The notes under the pieces are model-generated. The model saw only the letters and a program-made list of their open reading frames with translations, was not told the origin of the DNA and made no database searches. The position numbers were made by a program, and so were the translations under genes. This document shows positions 6,972 through 15,393 of a DNA stretch of 33,228 nt, piece after piece. Source of the stretch: a virus; IMG/VR virus record IMGVR_UViG_3300018059_000740, positions 1-33,228 of that record; one strand, written 5' to 3'. Each line of letters begins with the position of its first letter. The first letter of the stretch is position 1.

Positions 6972-7859
6972 TTGAAGAATTGCTCTAGGTGCGGGAAAAG
7001 ACATTCTAGAAGAGGAGCCAAGTTCTGCTCAGAAGAGTGCTTCTACGTTCATAGGAAGGAATATTGTAGGGCAAAGAGTGAAGCTCCTCAAAACATGACA
7101 GAACGGATCTGTCCTCATTGTTCGAAGAAGCACATGAGGAACAAGTTCAAAACGGGGAATTTTTGCGATAGAAGCTGTGCAGGGAAGTTCTACATTGCGA
7201 ACGGGTCTTGTGAAGAATGGAGACTGAGGAAGAACCCGAAGAAAGGACTTCATGTTTCTTGCGTCGTTTGTGGGCAAGGATCGTTCTATGTGAAGTTGGT
7301 TCACATCTTAGAAGATCGTCGAAAAACGTGTAGCCCAACTTGTCGTGGTGAGTACATGAGCTGGCTGTGGAAATTTTATGGTGCTCCGTCAACTGGAACA
7401 GTTGCAACGGAAGAATCCAAACAGAAACAGCGCGACACATGGATGAAGAACTACGGAGTTCCAAATGCCTTTCTTGTCAAACAACAGGGTAACGAGTCAT
7501 CTATCGCGAAGAAGTTCTACGACACTCTAAAATTGTACGTCCGTGACGATCTTGAGTACGAACAATTGATCGAGTCGAGATATTATGCTGACGTACAGGT
7601 AAAAGCCCAAAAGATCCTAGTAGAATTCTACGGTGACTATTGGCACATGAATCCTGCGAAGTACGCAGACGATTTCTACAATGCCAAAAAACACCAGACA
7701 GCCAAACAGATTCGAGAGCGGGACTCAGAGAGAAAACGATGGTTAGAAGAACGTGGGTACAGAGTGATCATAGTCTGGGAATCAGACTGGCACTCGCAGC
7801 AGGAAAGCGTGCTAGATTTTCTTCGATGGAGCATGAGTGAAAGTGGCGCAAAAGTATAA
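6972..7859 (+). CDS. Zinc-finger, Vsr-like (EDxHD) homing endonuclease (HEG3)
   Basis: 295 aa with three zinc-finger-like units: C4-C7/C19-C23, C47-C50/C65-C69 and C97-C100/C120-C124. A middle segment carries the YGVPNAF motif common in such genes. The C-terminus matches the Vsr-like EDxHD homing nucleases: ILVEFYGDYWHMNP (Glu218, Asp222, His225), IRERDSERKRWLEERGYRVIIVWESDW. The TTG at 6972 is the first possible start, after an in-frame TAA at 6963. Only 19 bases separate it from the divergent gene at 6952, so it has little room for a promoter. The last 23 bases overlap the glycosyltransferase gene. Confidence 0.85.
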   Translation: MKNCSRCGKRHSRRGAKFCSEECFYVHRKEYCRAKSEAPQNMTERICPHCSKKHMRNKFKTGNFCDRSCAGKFYIANGSCEEWRLRKNPKKGLHVSCVVCGQGSFYVKLVHILEDRRKTCSPTCRGEYMSWLWKFYGAPSTGTVATEESKQKQRDTWMKNYGVPNAFLVKQQGNESSIAKKFYDTLKLYVRDDLEYEQLIESRYYADVQVKAQKILVEFYGDYWHMNPAKYADDFYNAKKHQTAKQIRERDSERKRWLEERGYRVIIVWESDWHSQQESVLDFLRWSMSESGAKV

Positions 7860-9093
7860 AATCCTTATGTTTTCTGATCACGCGCTCTCGACTTCTGGAG
7901 TTGGGACCCAAAGCAGATACCTCGCTATGAAGCTTATCGATACAGGAAAGTACACCTTCCGGCAGTTCGGTGCAGCCATTAGGCATAGCGATTACAGCAA
8001 CATGCAGCCGCATGAAGATTTCATCATCAAACCAATCGATGGCTTCGGAACTCCCGAAATGATCAGAGTCGCTCTGGCGATGGAAAAGCCAGATGCCGTG
8101 ATGATCTTCAATGATCCTAGGTTTTTCATCCACTTTTGGGAGATGGAGGACGAAATCCACCAGGTGTGCCCTCTAGTTTACTGGCACCTTTGGGACGACT
8201 GCGAATTTCCGCCTATCTACAACAAGCTTTTGTACGATTCGACAGATCTGATAAACTGCATCAATCGTCCCACCCACGACTTTCTCAAGCCCTTGTACCC
8301 TGAAAAGGTGAATTGGGCGCCCCACGGAGTTCCCAGCGATCTTTTTCATCCCCTACCTGATGATGTGATCAAATCCGATAGGAAACTCCTTCTTCAGGAT
8401 CGTCCAGATGATACTCTCATCGTTCTGTGGGTAGCTCGCAACGCTCCCAGAAAGAAGCCAGGGGACGTGGTTTGGGCCTGGAAGCTCTTCTTAGATGAGT
8501 TAGAAAAGAAGCACGGTCATCGAAATGCCCTGCTAGTCATGCACTGCGATCCCTTCGACGTTGAAGGACCGAACATGTTCCAGGTCTTAGATCTGTTCAA
8601 CGTACGAAAAGAAGTGCTGTTCTCCAATGATAAGGTGAACTTCGGAGACATGGCACGGCTCTACAACGCTTGCGATACTCTGATCAATAGAAGCAGCGCA
8701 GAGGGGTTCGGACTGCCGGTTCTAGAGGCTATGATGTGCGGGAAGCCAGTCATTGCCCTAAAGACCGGGGGCCTCACTCGACAGGTCGTGGATTGGAGAG
8801 ATGGTTCTGAAAACGGAATCGCCCTGCCAGTCGAGCTCAGCAGCATGAATGGATCCCAGGCTGTTCCGTACATCATGGATAATTTCGTCACGAACGAAAC
8901 CGTCGTCAAGGCTCTCATGACCATGTACGAAATGGGACCTGACAAGCGGAAGGAACTTGGCAAGAAGGCGATGGAGTACGCCAGTTTCGAATTCAATCTT
9001 GATACCATCACGAAAACATGGGATGAATCTCTCGAAGACTGCATCAAGAATTGGAAGAGTCGGTACAAGCGTTGGGAAAAGGTGACGATATGA
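7837..9093 (+). CDS. GT-B glycosyltransferase, GT4-like (first of two)
   Basis: 418 aa. The N-terminal domain starts KILMFSDHALSTSGVGTQSRYLA, typical of GT-B donors-and-acceptor folds with a Gly-rich loop. The C-terminal domain carries the E-x7-E motif in AEGFGLPVLEAM (Glu289 and Glu297) followed by CGKPVIALKTGG. The GTG at 7837 has GGAG 5 bases upstream, inside the end of HEG3. The stop overlaps the next glycosyltransferase start as ATGA, so the pair is co-translated. The sugar donor cannot be told from sequence; UDP-Galf or a UDP-GlcA-derived sugar is an inference from the glf and ugd genes nearby. Confidence 0.9.
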   Translation: MKVAQKYKILMFSDHALSTSGVGTQSRYLAMKLIDTGKYTFRQFGAAIRHSDYSNMQPHEDFIIKPIDGFGTPEMIRVALAMEKPDAVMIFNDPRFFIHFWEMEDEIHQVCPLVYWHLWDDCEFPPIYNKLLYDSTDLINCINRPTHDFLKPLYPEKVNWAPHGVPSDLFHPLPDDVIKSDRKLLLQDRPDDTLIVLWVARNAPRKKPGDVVWAWKLFLDELEKKHGHRNALLVMHCDPFDVEGPNMFQVLDLFNVRKEVLFSNDKVNFGDMARLYNACDTLINRSSAEGFGLPVLEAMMCGKPVIALKTGGLTRQVVDWRDGSENGIALPVELSSMNGSQAVPYIMDNFVTNETVVKALMTMYEMGPDKRKELGKKAMEYASFEFNLDTITKTWDESLEDCIKNWKSRYKRWEKVTI

Positions 9094-10271
9094 AAACACG
9101 CATTTTGATGCGAGGTCCGTTCCTTTCGAGTTCGGGCTACGGAGTCCATTGTCGCCAGGTTGCAAGGTGGATAATCGATCGAGAAAAGGATTGGGATCTC
9201 GACATCACGTTCCAGGTTCTTCCTTGGGGTCAAACTCCTTGGATCGTCAATCCAGAGTCAGAAAACAATCTGATCGGGAAGATCATCGAACGAACGAAAG
9301 AACCCGGAACGAAGTACGACGTTTCGATCCAGATTCAACTCCCCAACGAATGGGACGTTAGTCTGGCGAACTACAACATCGGAATCACAGCGAGCATCGA
9401 GACAGATCGAGCTAACCCAGAGTGGGTCGTTGCCTGCAACAAGATGAATGGTGTCGTGTTCCCGTCGGAACATTCAAGGAAATCGATCACGAATGTAGGG
9501 AAAATCTCAGTTCCCAATTTCGTCGTTCCTGAAGCTTTTGGTGAAGCGTACGTTAAAGATCACACGACTCTTCCAGATCTGAATCTCACATTCGACACAA
9601 CGTTCAATTTTTTGATCGTTGGTCAATTGACAGCGACGACTCCTGATTCGGAGAGAAAGAACATCCTGAATTCTCTCAAGTGGATTTGCGAAACATTTCC
9701 GAATGATAAGGAAGTTGGTATTATCGTGAAGACCAATTTGGGAAAGCACACGAACATCGATCGACACAACGTCCTCAACATTCTCTCGCAGATCGCCAGA
9801 GAAGTTAGACCGACGCTGTTCCCGAAATTCCATTTGATCCATGGAATGATGACCGATGAAGAGATGGCATCTCTGTACCGGCATCCTTCTGTCAAGGCAT
9901 TTGTTGCTCTGACCAGAGGAGAAGGATTTGGGTTACCGATCCTCGAAGCCGCAGTTTGCGGGCTTCCCATGATTTCGACAGGATGGTCCGGCCACACGGA
10001 GTTCCTGTCCCAAGGTAAGACGATCATCGTAGATTACGACCTCGTTAACGTCCCTCCTGAAAGAGTGGACGGAAGAATTTTTGTTGAAGGTGCAAGGTGG
10101 GCTCGCCCAAACGAATCCGACTTCAAGAAGAAGATCAAGAAGTTCAAGGATAGCTCTTCCATTCCCAAAGACTGGGCTAGAGATCTCCAAGGAAATCTGA
10201 TCGAAACTCATTCGCAAAAGGTGATTGAGAAGAAGTACGACGAACTTTTTGAAGGAGTTTTTAAGCGATGA
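9090..10271 (+). CDS. GT-B glycosyltransferase (second of two)
   Basis: 393 aa from the ATG at 9090 in ATGA with the previous stop; AAAAGGTGA is the ribosome site. The N-terminal motif is RILMRGPFLSSSGYGVHCRQVA. The middle has NIGITASIETDRANPEWV and GVVFPSEHSRKSI. The C-terminal donor domain has ALTRGEGFGLPILEAAVCGLPMISTGWSGHTEF with Glu278 and Glu286 in E-x7-E. Phage and bacterial relatives modify glycans or phage components. It ends in ATGA overlap with a small membrane gene. Two different GT-B enzymes in tandem suggest a two-step glycan. Confidence 0.9.
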   Translation: MKTRILMRGPFLSSSGYGVHCRQVARWIIDREKDWDLDITFQVLPWGQTPWIVNPESENNLIGKIIERTKEPGTKYDVSIQIQLPNEWDVSLANYNIGITASIETDRANPEWVVACNKMNGVVFPSEHSRKSITNVGKISVPNFVVPEAFGEAYVKDHTTLPDLNLTFDTTFNFLIVGQLTATTPDSERKNILNSLKWICETFPNDKEVGIIVKTNLGKHTNIDRHNVLNILSQIAREVRPTLFPKFHLIHGMMTDEEMASLYRHPSVKAFVALTRGEGFGLPILEAAVCGLPMISTGWSGHTEFLSQGKTIIVDYDLVNVPPERVDGRIFVEGARWARPNESDFKKKIKKFKDSSSIPKDWARDLQGNLIETHSQKVIEKKYDELFEGVFKR

Positions 10272-10597
10272 TAGCATGCGTAATGATCATCATCGTATTA
10301 ACGGCTCTTCTGGGAGTATCTGGGTACTTCAACTATAAGTTGGGTAAAACTGTCTTCAAAATGGAAGACAACATTGCAGAATGCATGGAAGAACTCAACA
10401 ACGCACACGCCAGGATCGGAAGAGTACTCAATTTCCCCGTCGGCAGTGACGACCCATTCGTACAGGATGTGATCGAAGCACTGAAGATGGCGAAGAGGGC
10501 TGTTCTTGTCGTTGCCAATAAAATGGTCGATGGATGGAAACAGTTAGATGAGCACCGAACAACCGACAGCACCGCCGGTGAAGAGAAGAATCCGTAG
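10268..10597 (+). CDS. Small membrane-anchored protein
   Basis: 109 aa. Residues 3-21 form one hydrophobic helix (ACVMIIIVLTALLGVSGYF), followed by a probable coiled coil (VFKMEDNIAECMEELNNAHARIGRVL) and a soluble tail with SDDPFVQDVIEALKMAKRAVLVVAN. The ATG overlaps the glycosyltransferase stop (ATGA), and its last 50 bases overlap the late sigma gene. I cannot name a family; it probably sits in the inner membrane with the tail in the cytoplasm. Confidence 0.75.
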   Translation: MIACVMIIIVLTALLGVSGYFNYKLGKTVFKMEDNIAECMEELNNAHARIGRVLNFPVGSDDPFVQDVIEALKMAKRAVLVVANKMVDGWKQLDEHRTTDSTAGEEKNP

Positions 10598-11297
10598 AAA
10601 AGGCGGAAGCGAAGAGGCCCGCAACCTTCGAAAGTACTTCACAGAGAAAACGCAAGAAGCGATAGTTGACATTCAGAAGAGCACTGTCAAGGAAGAGAAG
10701 GACAAGCTCTACGTCGAGAAAGTTCTCCCTGCTTTTCAGAAGCTCGTAGAGAACTTGATCAACATCCACAAGTTCACCGACATTTACGATTCGTTCGATG
10801 ATCTCAAGAGCGATTGCGTCAACTTCTTGTTTGAAACTCTCTCGAAATTCGACTCGACCAGAGGGACGAATGCCTTTTCGTACTTCAACGTCGTAGCAAA
10901 GAACTGGTTGATCATTCGAACTAAGCAGAAGTCCGTCAGGATCAAGCGTTACATTAGCATGGATGATCAAGAAACACTTTCTCAGGGAGATCTAGAAGCT
11001 ATCGAAAGCCACCAACATTTGCCTCCGCAGGATGCTGCTATCGAAAACGATCAGCAGAAGGCCAAGGTCATGAAGACCTTGTACGATATCCAAAAGATGG
11101 TCAAAAATGAAAACGAAAAGGTGTGCATCGAGTCCATCATTCACGTTTTCGAAAACGTGAATCAGTTAGATTTCTTCAACAAGAATGCCATCATGCTCTA
11201 CATTCGTGAGCTATCTGGATTGTCTAGCAAGCAATTGACTTCTACCTTGCAGGTTATGAAGAAGAACTACAAGCTGCTCATCGTCATCGACGAGTGA
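10548..11297 (+). CDS. gp55-like late-transcription sigma factor
   Basis: 249 aa. Region-2-like sequence LINIHKFTDIYDSFDDLKSDCVNFLFETLSKFD, then NAFSYFNVVAKNWLIIRTKQKSVRIKRYISMDDQE, matches the pattern of T4-type late sigma factors (gp55), small sigma-70 relatives that direct RNA polymerase to late promoters. The N-terminus is basic (PVKRRIRRKG). The C-terminus ends in a helical segment (LSGLSSKQLTSTLQVMKKNYKLLIVIDE). The start overlaps the membrane gene. It directly precedes the baseplate block, which such a factor would transcribe. A perfect 24-base palindrome lies in its 3' part. The window also holds an RpoD-like sigma. Confidence 0.8.
   Translation: MSTEQPTAPPVKRRIRRKGGSEEARNLRKYFTEKTQEAIVDIQKSTVKEEKDKLYVEKVLPAFQKLVENLINIHKFTDIYDSFDDLKSDCVNFLFETLSKFDSTRGTNAFSYFNVVAKNWLIIRTKQKSVRIKRYISMDDQETLSQGDLEAIESHQHLPPQDAAIENDQQKAKVMKTLYDIQKMVKNENEKVCIESIIHVFENVNQLDFFNKNAIMLYIRELSGLSSKQLTSTLQVMKKNYKLLIVIDE
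11139..11162. repeat. Perfect 24-base palindrome inside the late sigma gene
   Basis: The arm ATTCACGTTTTC is followed at once by its exact reverse complement, with no spacer. It encodes residues around HVFENVN. With no mismatch in 12 base pairs it is unlikely by chance and could form a cruciform, an mRNA hairpin or a dimeric protein site. Confidence 0.8.
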
Positions 11298-11318
11298 AAG
11301 TTTTCGGTACTTATTTCT

Positions 11319-11735
11319 ATGGCAAACGAACCAGAAATCCCGGAGCTGGCACAGTTCCGAGAGCACGTAGAGCGTCTAGATGAAGGAATTACTAACTTTT
11401 CTGATTTGCTAGATACACTCGATAGTCTTCCAGAGCAAAAAAAGAGCCTCTGGAAAGAAATTTACTACAACGCTATTACCGATCGTCGAGCAGCTTACGT
11501 TCTCTACAATGACTTATTGACAGGTGTTATAGGTCAATCTGCTCAGCACGCTATTCACGGTCCAATTTTGGCGAAGTACATCGAGCGAGTCAGCAGATCA
11601 AACGACCAAATAATCAGGCTCGCTGAATTGGTCGCAGAAGCCCAATCGATGGAAAATTCTTCCATAGACACGAACGACATCTTCAACAAGATTTCAGCCT
11701 CTGCCCCGAAATCGACAGGTAAGTCCAAGAAATGA
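11319..11735 (+). CDS. Unknown helical protein coupled to the baseplate hub gene
   Basis: 138 aa, almost wholly alpha-helical and acidic at the start (PEIPELAQFREHVERLDEGI), with a Ser/Lys-rich end. There is no membrane segment. The ATG lies 4 bases after TACTTAT and has no clear Shine-Dalgarno. The stop overlaps the hub gene start in ATGA, pointing to a baseplate assembly or chaperone role, which is inference from position only. Confidence 0.8.
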   Translation: MANEPEIPELAQFREHVERLDEGITNFSDLLDTLDSLPEQKKSLWKEIYYNAITDRRAAYVLYNDLLTGVIGQSAQHAIHGPILAKYIERVSRSNDQIIRLAELVAEAQSMENSSIDTNDIFNKISASAPKSTGKSKK

Positions 11736-13126
11736 GCACGAAGCAGGCAGGAACCCTCGGTGTAGCCGCTGCCGCTGAGGGAAAATCTACCTCGGCGATG
11801 GCCGGTATCCTCATGGGACAACTCAACTCTGATGGAGGAGAGAGAGTATTCCAAAGGGTGGTCGTCGAAGAAGTTATTTTTGACCCTGCAATGCTAGACG
11901 ACAAGAGACTAGACTCTCTCATCAAGCAGTACGGACTGCAGAATGACCATTTCCTCAAGACAGCTCCTCCAAATACTATCATCGGAAAGCGTGTTATCGA
12001 CTCTTCTTCTGGAACAGAATCAGGAAGCCAGTACTTTTTCCCCTTCTTTTCCAGCCATTTGATGATGCCTGTGAAGGCTGGTGAACACGTATGGGTGTTC
12101 TACGAACCTGGGAAAGCCAAAGATTACGGATTTTGGATCACCCGAATCCACGAACCTCGGAGCATCGAAGATACAAATCATACCCACGCGGATCGAAAAC
12201 ACCATGTCGCATCGACCGTAAGCACCATCGACAAATTCGAGGGCAAGACCACGAAGGTTCCGAGTTTTGCCAACGGTGCACTGGTCGAAAAGGGATCAGA
12301 AGTCAAGAGTATCGCCACTACAGCCTCTTCAGACGGAGACGTAGATGTCTACGAAAAAATGATCAAGAAATCCGATGCCGGAAAAATATCTGACATGGAA
12401 GACGTTCCCCGGTACAAGAAGCGTCCAGGAGACTTCGCTGTCCAGGGTTCGAATAACACGTTGATCGTGCTTGGAACCGACCGAACGGGCTCTCCGGCAG
12501 AGTCTGAAGATGACGCAGACAGGGGAAAGGTGGCAAAGCAAAAGCCGAAGGCGGACCAGGTCGGAAAGTCTGGATCCATCGATATCGTCGTCGGAAGGGG
12601 TCAAAATCCCAAGACGGCTCCCGAAACTGTCAAAAACAGCATCGGAAACACCGAGACTAAGAAGGACGTTACGAACGAAAATGTGGACGAAGGAAACCCT
12701 GACCTAGAGTTCGACCTCGGAAGAATCTACATTTCGATGAAGTCCGATGCGGACGAGAATTTCAACGTTCAACTCAAGGGCATTTCGAAAGATCCTGCTG
12801 GACCGTACGCGGTCATCAAGGTTGATCACGTCCGTATCATTGCGAGGAAGTCCATCAAGTACTTGCTCCAACCGACGAAAGATACTCCAGAAAGCGACTG
12901 TGCAGGTATCGTCATAAAGGATGGTAACATAATCTTCATTCCTTCGACGAGTGGATACGTTAAATTAGGCGGAGAAGACGCCAGCGCCGCTATTCTGTGT
13001 ACACCGTTGGCAGCTCCCGCAGGCGGGACTGTATCAGCTCCGCCGATCGTAAGTACGATTGGAAGTACAGTGGGCTCTGGTGGGGCAAACGGAACGTTTT
13101 CGACGAAAGTACTAATAAAAGCGTGA
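11732..13126 (+). CDS. gp5-like baseplate hub/spike protein with OB fold
   Basis: 464 aa. The segment at about 80-145 (PPNTIIGKRVIDSSSG ... YFFPFFSSHLMMPVKAGEHVWVFYE ... GFWITRIHEP) has the pattern of the N-terminal OB fold of T4-like gp5 hub proteins. A linker rich in charged residues follows, then a beta-rich region (IDIVVGRG, LGRIYISMKSD, VKVDHVRIIARKSIKYLL, GIVIKDGNIIFIPSTSGYVKLGG) compatible with a spike beta-helix, and a Gly/Ser-rich C-terminus. No lysozyme domain is seen. It would sit at the centre of the baseplate and carry the spike. The C-terminal codons overlap the next HEG (GTGA). Confidence 0.75.
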   Translation: MSTKQAGTLGVAAAAEGKSTSAMAGILMGQLNSDGGERVFQRVVVEEVIFDPAMLDDKRLDSLIKQYGLQNDHFLKTAPPNTIIGKRVIDSSSGTESGSQYFFPFFSSHLMMPVKAGEHVWVFYEPGKAKDYGFWITRIHEPRSIEDTNHTHADRKHHVASTVSTIDKFEGKTTKVPSFANGALVEKGSEVKSIATTASSDGDVDVYEKMIKKSDAGKISDMEDVPRYKKRPGDFAVQGSNNTLIVLGTDRTGSPAESEDDADRGKVAKQKPKADQVGKSGSIDIVVGRGQNPKTAPETVKNSIGNTETKKDVTNENVDEGNPDLEFDLGRIYISMKSDADENFNVQLKGISKDPAGPYAVIKVDHVRIIARKSIKYLLQPTKDTPESDCAGIVIKDGNIIFIPSTSGYVKLGGEDASAAILCTPLAAPAGGTVSAPPIVSTIGSTVGSGGANGTFSTKVLIKA

Positions 13127-13977
13127 GCTTCTTGTTCGTCGAAATACATCATTCTTATTGGACAAGAAGCCGGAGATCTACCCAAAGAACGGCTCACCTA
13201 GAATGTGATGAATGCTGTCAAAATTACACAAAACCCTTTACAATAAGCGCTTCTTATAACAAATCTAAAATGACGTTTTGTTCAGTCGCGTGTCAAAATT
13301 CATCGCAGCAATTGGGTGGAACGCTTGACGAACTAAAAAGAAAAGTGTTTCAAGAAAACATGGGTGTCGGCAACCCTTCAAAGGTTCCTGAAACATTAGA
13401 AAAAATACGAGCAACAACTTTCAAGAACTATGGAGTCGAGTACTGTTTACAAAGCCCCAAGATCAAAGAAAAACAGATCAAAACGTGTCTCCAAAATCTG
13501 GAGGTGACGAATCCTTCCAAATCAGATTTTGTCAAACAAAGAAAAGTTGAAACGTGTTTGACAAGATATGGTGTAGATAATCCTATGAAAATTCCCCATG
13601 TGAAAGAAGTATTCCCATGGAAAGAAGTAGCACAAAAAGCCAGTAAAAGTCGAACTCTGAACGGAGTGCAACGAAGCTCTAGACATGAAGACCGTTTCTA
13701 CGAACGTTTGGTCGAAGAATTTTCAGAAGAAAATGTTCTTCGTTGGGTCGCTATCAATGGTTGGACGATTGATTTTTACATCAAAAATCTTGATAGGTTC
13801 GTTGAATTTGATGGCGTTTATTGGCATACAATCACAGATTCATCATCTGTCCAGTCGAAAGCAATCAATGAACAAGTAGCAAGAGACCGAAGGAAGGATC
13901 AATGGTTTAGAGAACGTGGATTTATCCTCGAGAGAATAACTGATCTCGAATTTGAGAATTTTGCGAGGAACGACTAA
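13123..13977 (+). CDS. Zinc-finger, Vsr-like homing endonuclease (HEG4)
   Basis: 284 aa from a GTG at 13123 that overlaps the hub stop as GTGA; the open frame further upstream lies within the hub gene. It has one zinc-finger-like set (C28, C31, C53, C57), repeated motifs of the NPSK / YGVEYCLQS / YGVDNPMK type that are typical of these HEGs, and a C-terminal nuclease with RFVEFDGVYWH (Glu228, Asp230, His235) and ARDRRKDQWFRERGFILERI. It is AT-richer than its neighbours. It separates the hub gene from the proline-rich virion gene, which starts 2 bases after its stop. Confidence 0.85.
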   Translation: MSFLFVEIHHSYWTRSRRSTQRTAHLECDECCQNYTKPFTISASYNKSKMTFCSVACQNSSQQLGGTLDELKRKVFQENMGVGNPSKVPETLEKIRATTFKNYGVEYCLQSPKIKEKQIKTCLQNLEVTNPSKSDFVKQRKVETCLTRYGVDNPMKIPHVKEVFPWKEVAQKASKSRTLNGVQRSSRHEDRFYERLVEEFSEENVLRWVAINGWTIDFYIKNLDRFVEFDGVYWHTITDSSSVQSKAINEQVARDRRKDQWFRERGFILERITDLEFENFARND

Positions 13978-13979
13978 CA

Positions 13980-14918
13980 ATGTCCTTCAATTCGCCAATC
14001 CTCGGACCCAAGGGCATCGGAATGGTCGACGACGACGGGAAGTTGACTGACGATGCTCGGAATGCATTCACAGCGCAAGTACTTCTCCTTCTCGCCGGAG
14101 GAAACAGGGACGGTAAGGGTCCCAAGATATCGTCCCTCCTCGGATTTCCATTTCCGCCCATGCCAGGACCGAAGCTGGTGGATCCGGACAAGCTGCTGTT
14201 GAATCCTCTAGACCCGCTTGGGGACCTATTCTGGTTCGAACCATCTCCGTTGGCTCTTATGATGACTCCTGTGATAATCGATCCGGAGAAAGCGTATCAA
14301 AAGATCATAGTGACCAATCTTTACGAACCCATAGTAAAAATGTTGAACATGGACGGGAACCTCAACGCTCCCCCTCTGTTCGATCCAACGGCATTTTTTG
14401 ACGTGGAGGTCAAGATACCCCAGTTCTTGATAGAACTGAATGCGGCATTGTTAGACCCTAAACTTCAGACCGCATTCGATATCAAGTACAAGGTTGGAGT
14501 TCCGAAACTCGTGGACCTTGCTTTGAAACTTCCGAAGCTCTTCAAAGCGCCTCCCATTCCTCCCGCTGTTCCTATCCCACCCATCCCAGATTTCAACTTC
14601 CTCATATTCCCGGACCTGTTCACGGGAATCCTAAGCATTCCTCTAGAGGTTCTGAAACCCAGTCTTGTGATCAAGTTGATCAGCATGCCACCGTCACCAC
14701 CCGATCTCTTTTTGAAGATCGGATCGATCGTGCTGGATCTCTTTCTCAAGCTTCTAGAAAATCTCGGGCTTTTGGTCATCCTTCCTAAGCTGCTCGTCGC
14801 TACGATAATTGTCATTCTGCAGAACATGGTTTCAATGCTGGTTTGCGACATGATAGGCGTCATATTGGGAACAGGTCAGCTAGTTAAAGCAGCAGGAACA
14901 GTTCTAGGACTGTCATGA
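13980..14918 (+). CDS. Proline-rich, strongly hydrophobic virion protein
   Basis: 312 aa. Repeated proline patches (GFPFPPMPGPK, APPIPPAVPIPPIPDFNF, MPPSPPDLF) alternate with hydrophobic helices. The last 90 residues are nearly all Leu/Ile/Val (IGSIVLDLFLKLLENLGLLVILP, LLVATIIVILQNMVSMLVC, IGVILGTGQ). There is no signal peptide. It lies between the hub and gp25 genes, so a baseplate-centre role is likely. The membrane-like C-terminus would suit a protein that enters the host envelope during injection, but this is inference. No family recognised. Confidence 0.75.
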   Translation: MSFNSPILGPKGIGMVDDDGKLTDDARNAFTAQVLLLLAGGNRDGKGPKISSLLGFPFPPMPGPKLVDPDKLLLNPLDPLGDLFWFEPSPLALMMTPVIIDPEKAYQKIIVTNLYEPIVKMLNMDGNLNAPPLFDPTAFFDVEVKIPQFLIELNAALLDPKLQTAFDIKYKVGVPKLVDLALKLPKLFKAPPIPPAVPIPPIPDFNFLIFPDLFTGILSIPLEVLKPSLVIKLISMPPSPPDLFLKIGSIVLDLFLKLLENLGLLVILPKLLVATIIVILQNMVSMLVCDMIGVILGTGQLVKAAGTVLGLS

Positions 14919-14919
14919 C

Positions 14920-15393
14920 ATGGCTGTAATTTCCTTCAAAAGCGTCGGTAAAACCACGGCAACGATTCAGAATGAAAATCTGGATTCGTCTCCGATCCCT
15001 ATCGGTATTAGAACTCCCGTTCGAGCAGGTATCGTCGAAGTGGATGGAGTCTTTGCCATGCATTACGACATCCCAGACCAAGTGAACGACAACATCAGAA
15101 ATCTCATTGAGACGAACCATGGCGAACGTCTCGGACTGTACGATTACGGTGCTAATTTGCGAGAACTAACCTTCGAAATCACGGCTAAAGAGGATTTTGA
15201 GTCCGAAGTCATGCTCAGGATCAAACGAGCTATTGAAAAATGGATGCCGTACGTTTCCCTCAAAGGATTTGAAATGTCAAACGAGTTAGAAGAAATAGAC
15301 AAAACTGGTGTTGTCAAATTCTCTATAACCTACGATCTTCCCATTTTAAACGTTTCTGACCAAGCTGTCGACATAATTCTCTACGTCTCCTGA
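14920..15393 (+). CDS. gp25/GPW-family baseplate wedge protein
   Basis: 157 aa. The family core is visible: IRNLIETNHGERLGLYDYGANLREL at 59-83 with the conserved Glu-Arg and YGxxL, then a helix (EVMLRIKRAIEKWMPYVSLKGF) and a C-terminal beta sheet (GVVKFSITYDLPILN). gp25 is the lysozyme-like-fold wedge protein that initiates sheath assembly on the contractile baseplate. The stop overlaps the next HEG start (TGATG), and that HEG separates it from its usual partner gp6. Confidence 0.9.
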   Translation: MAVISFKSVGKTTATIQNENLDSSPIPIGIRTPVRAGIVEVDGVFAMHYDIPDQVNDNIRNLIETNHGERLGLYDYGANLRELTFEITAKEDFESEVMLRIKRAIEKWMPYVSLKGFEMSNELEEIDKTGVVKFSITYDLPILNVSDQAVDIILYVS

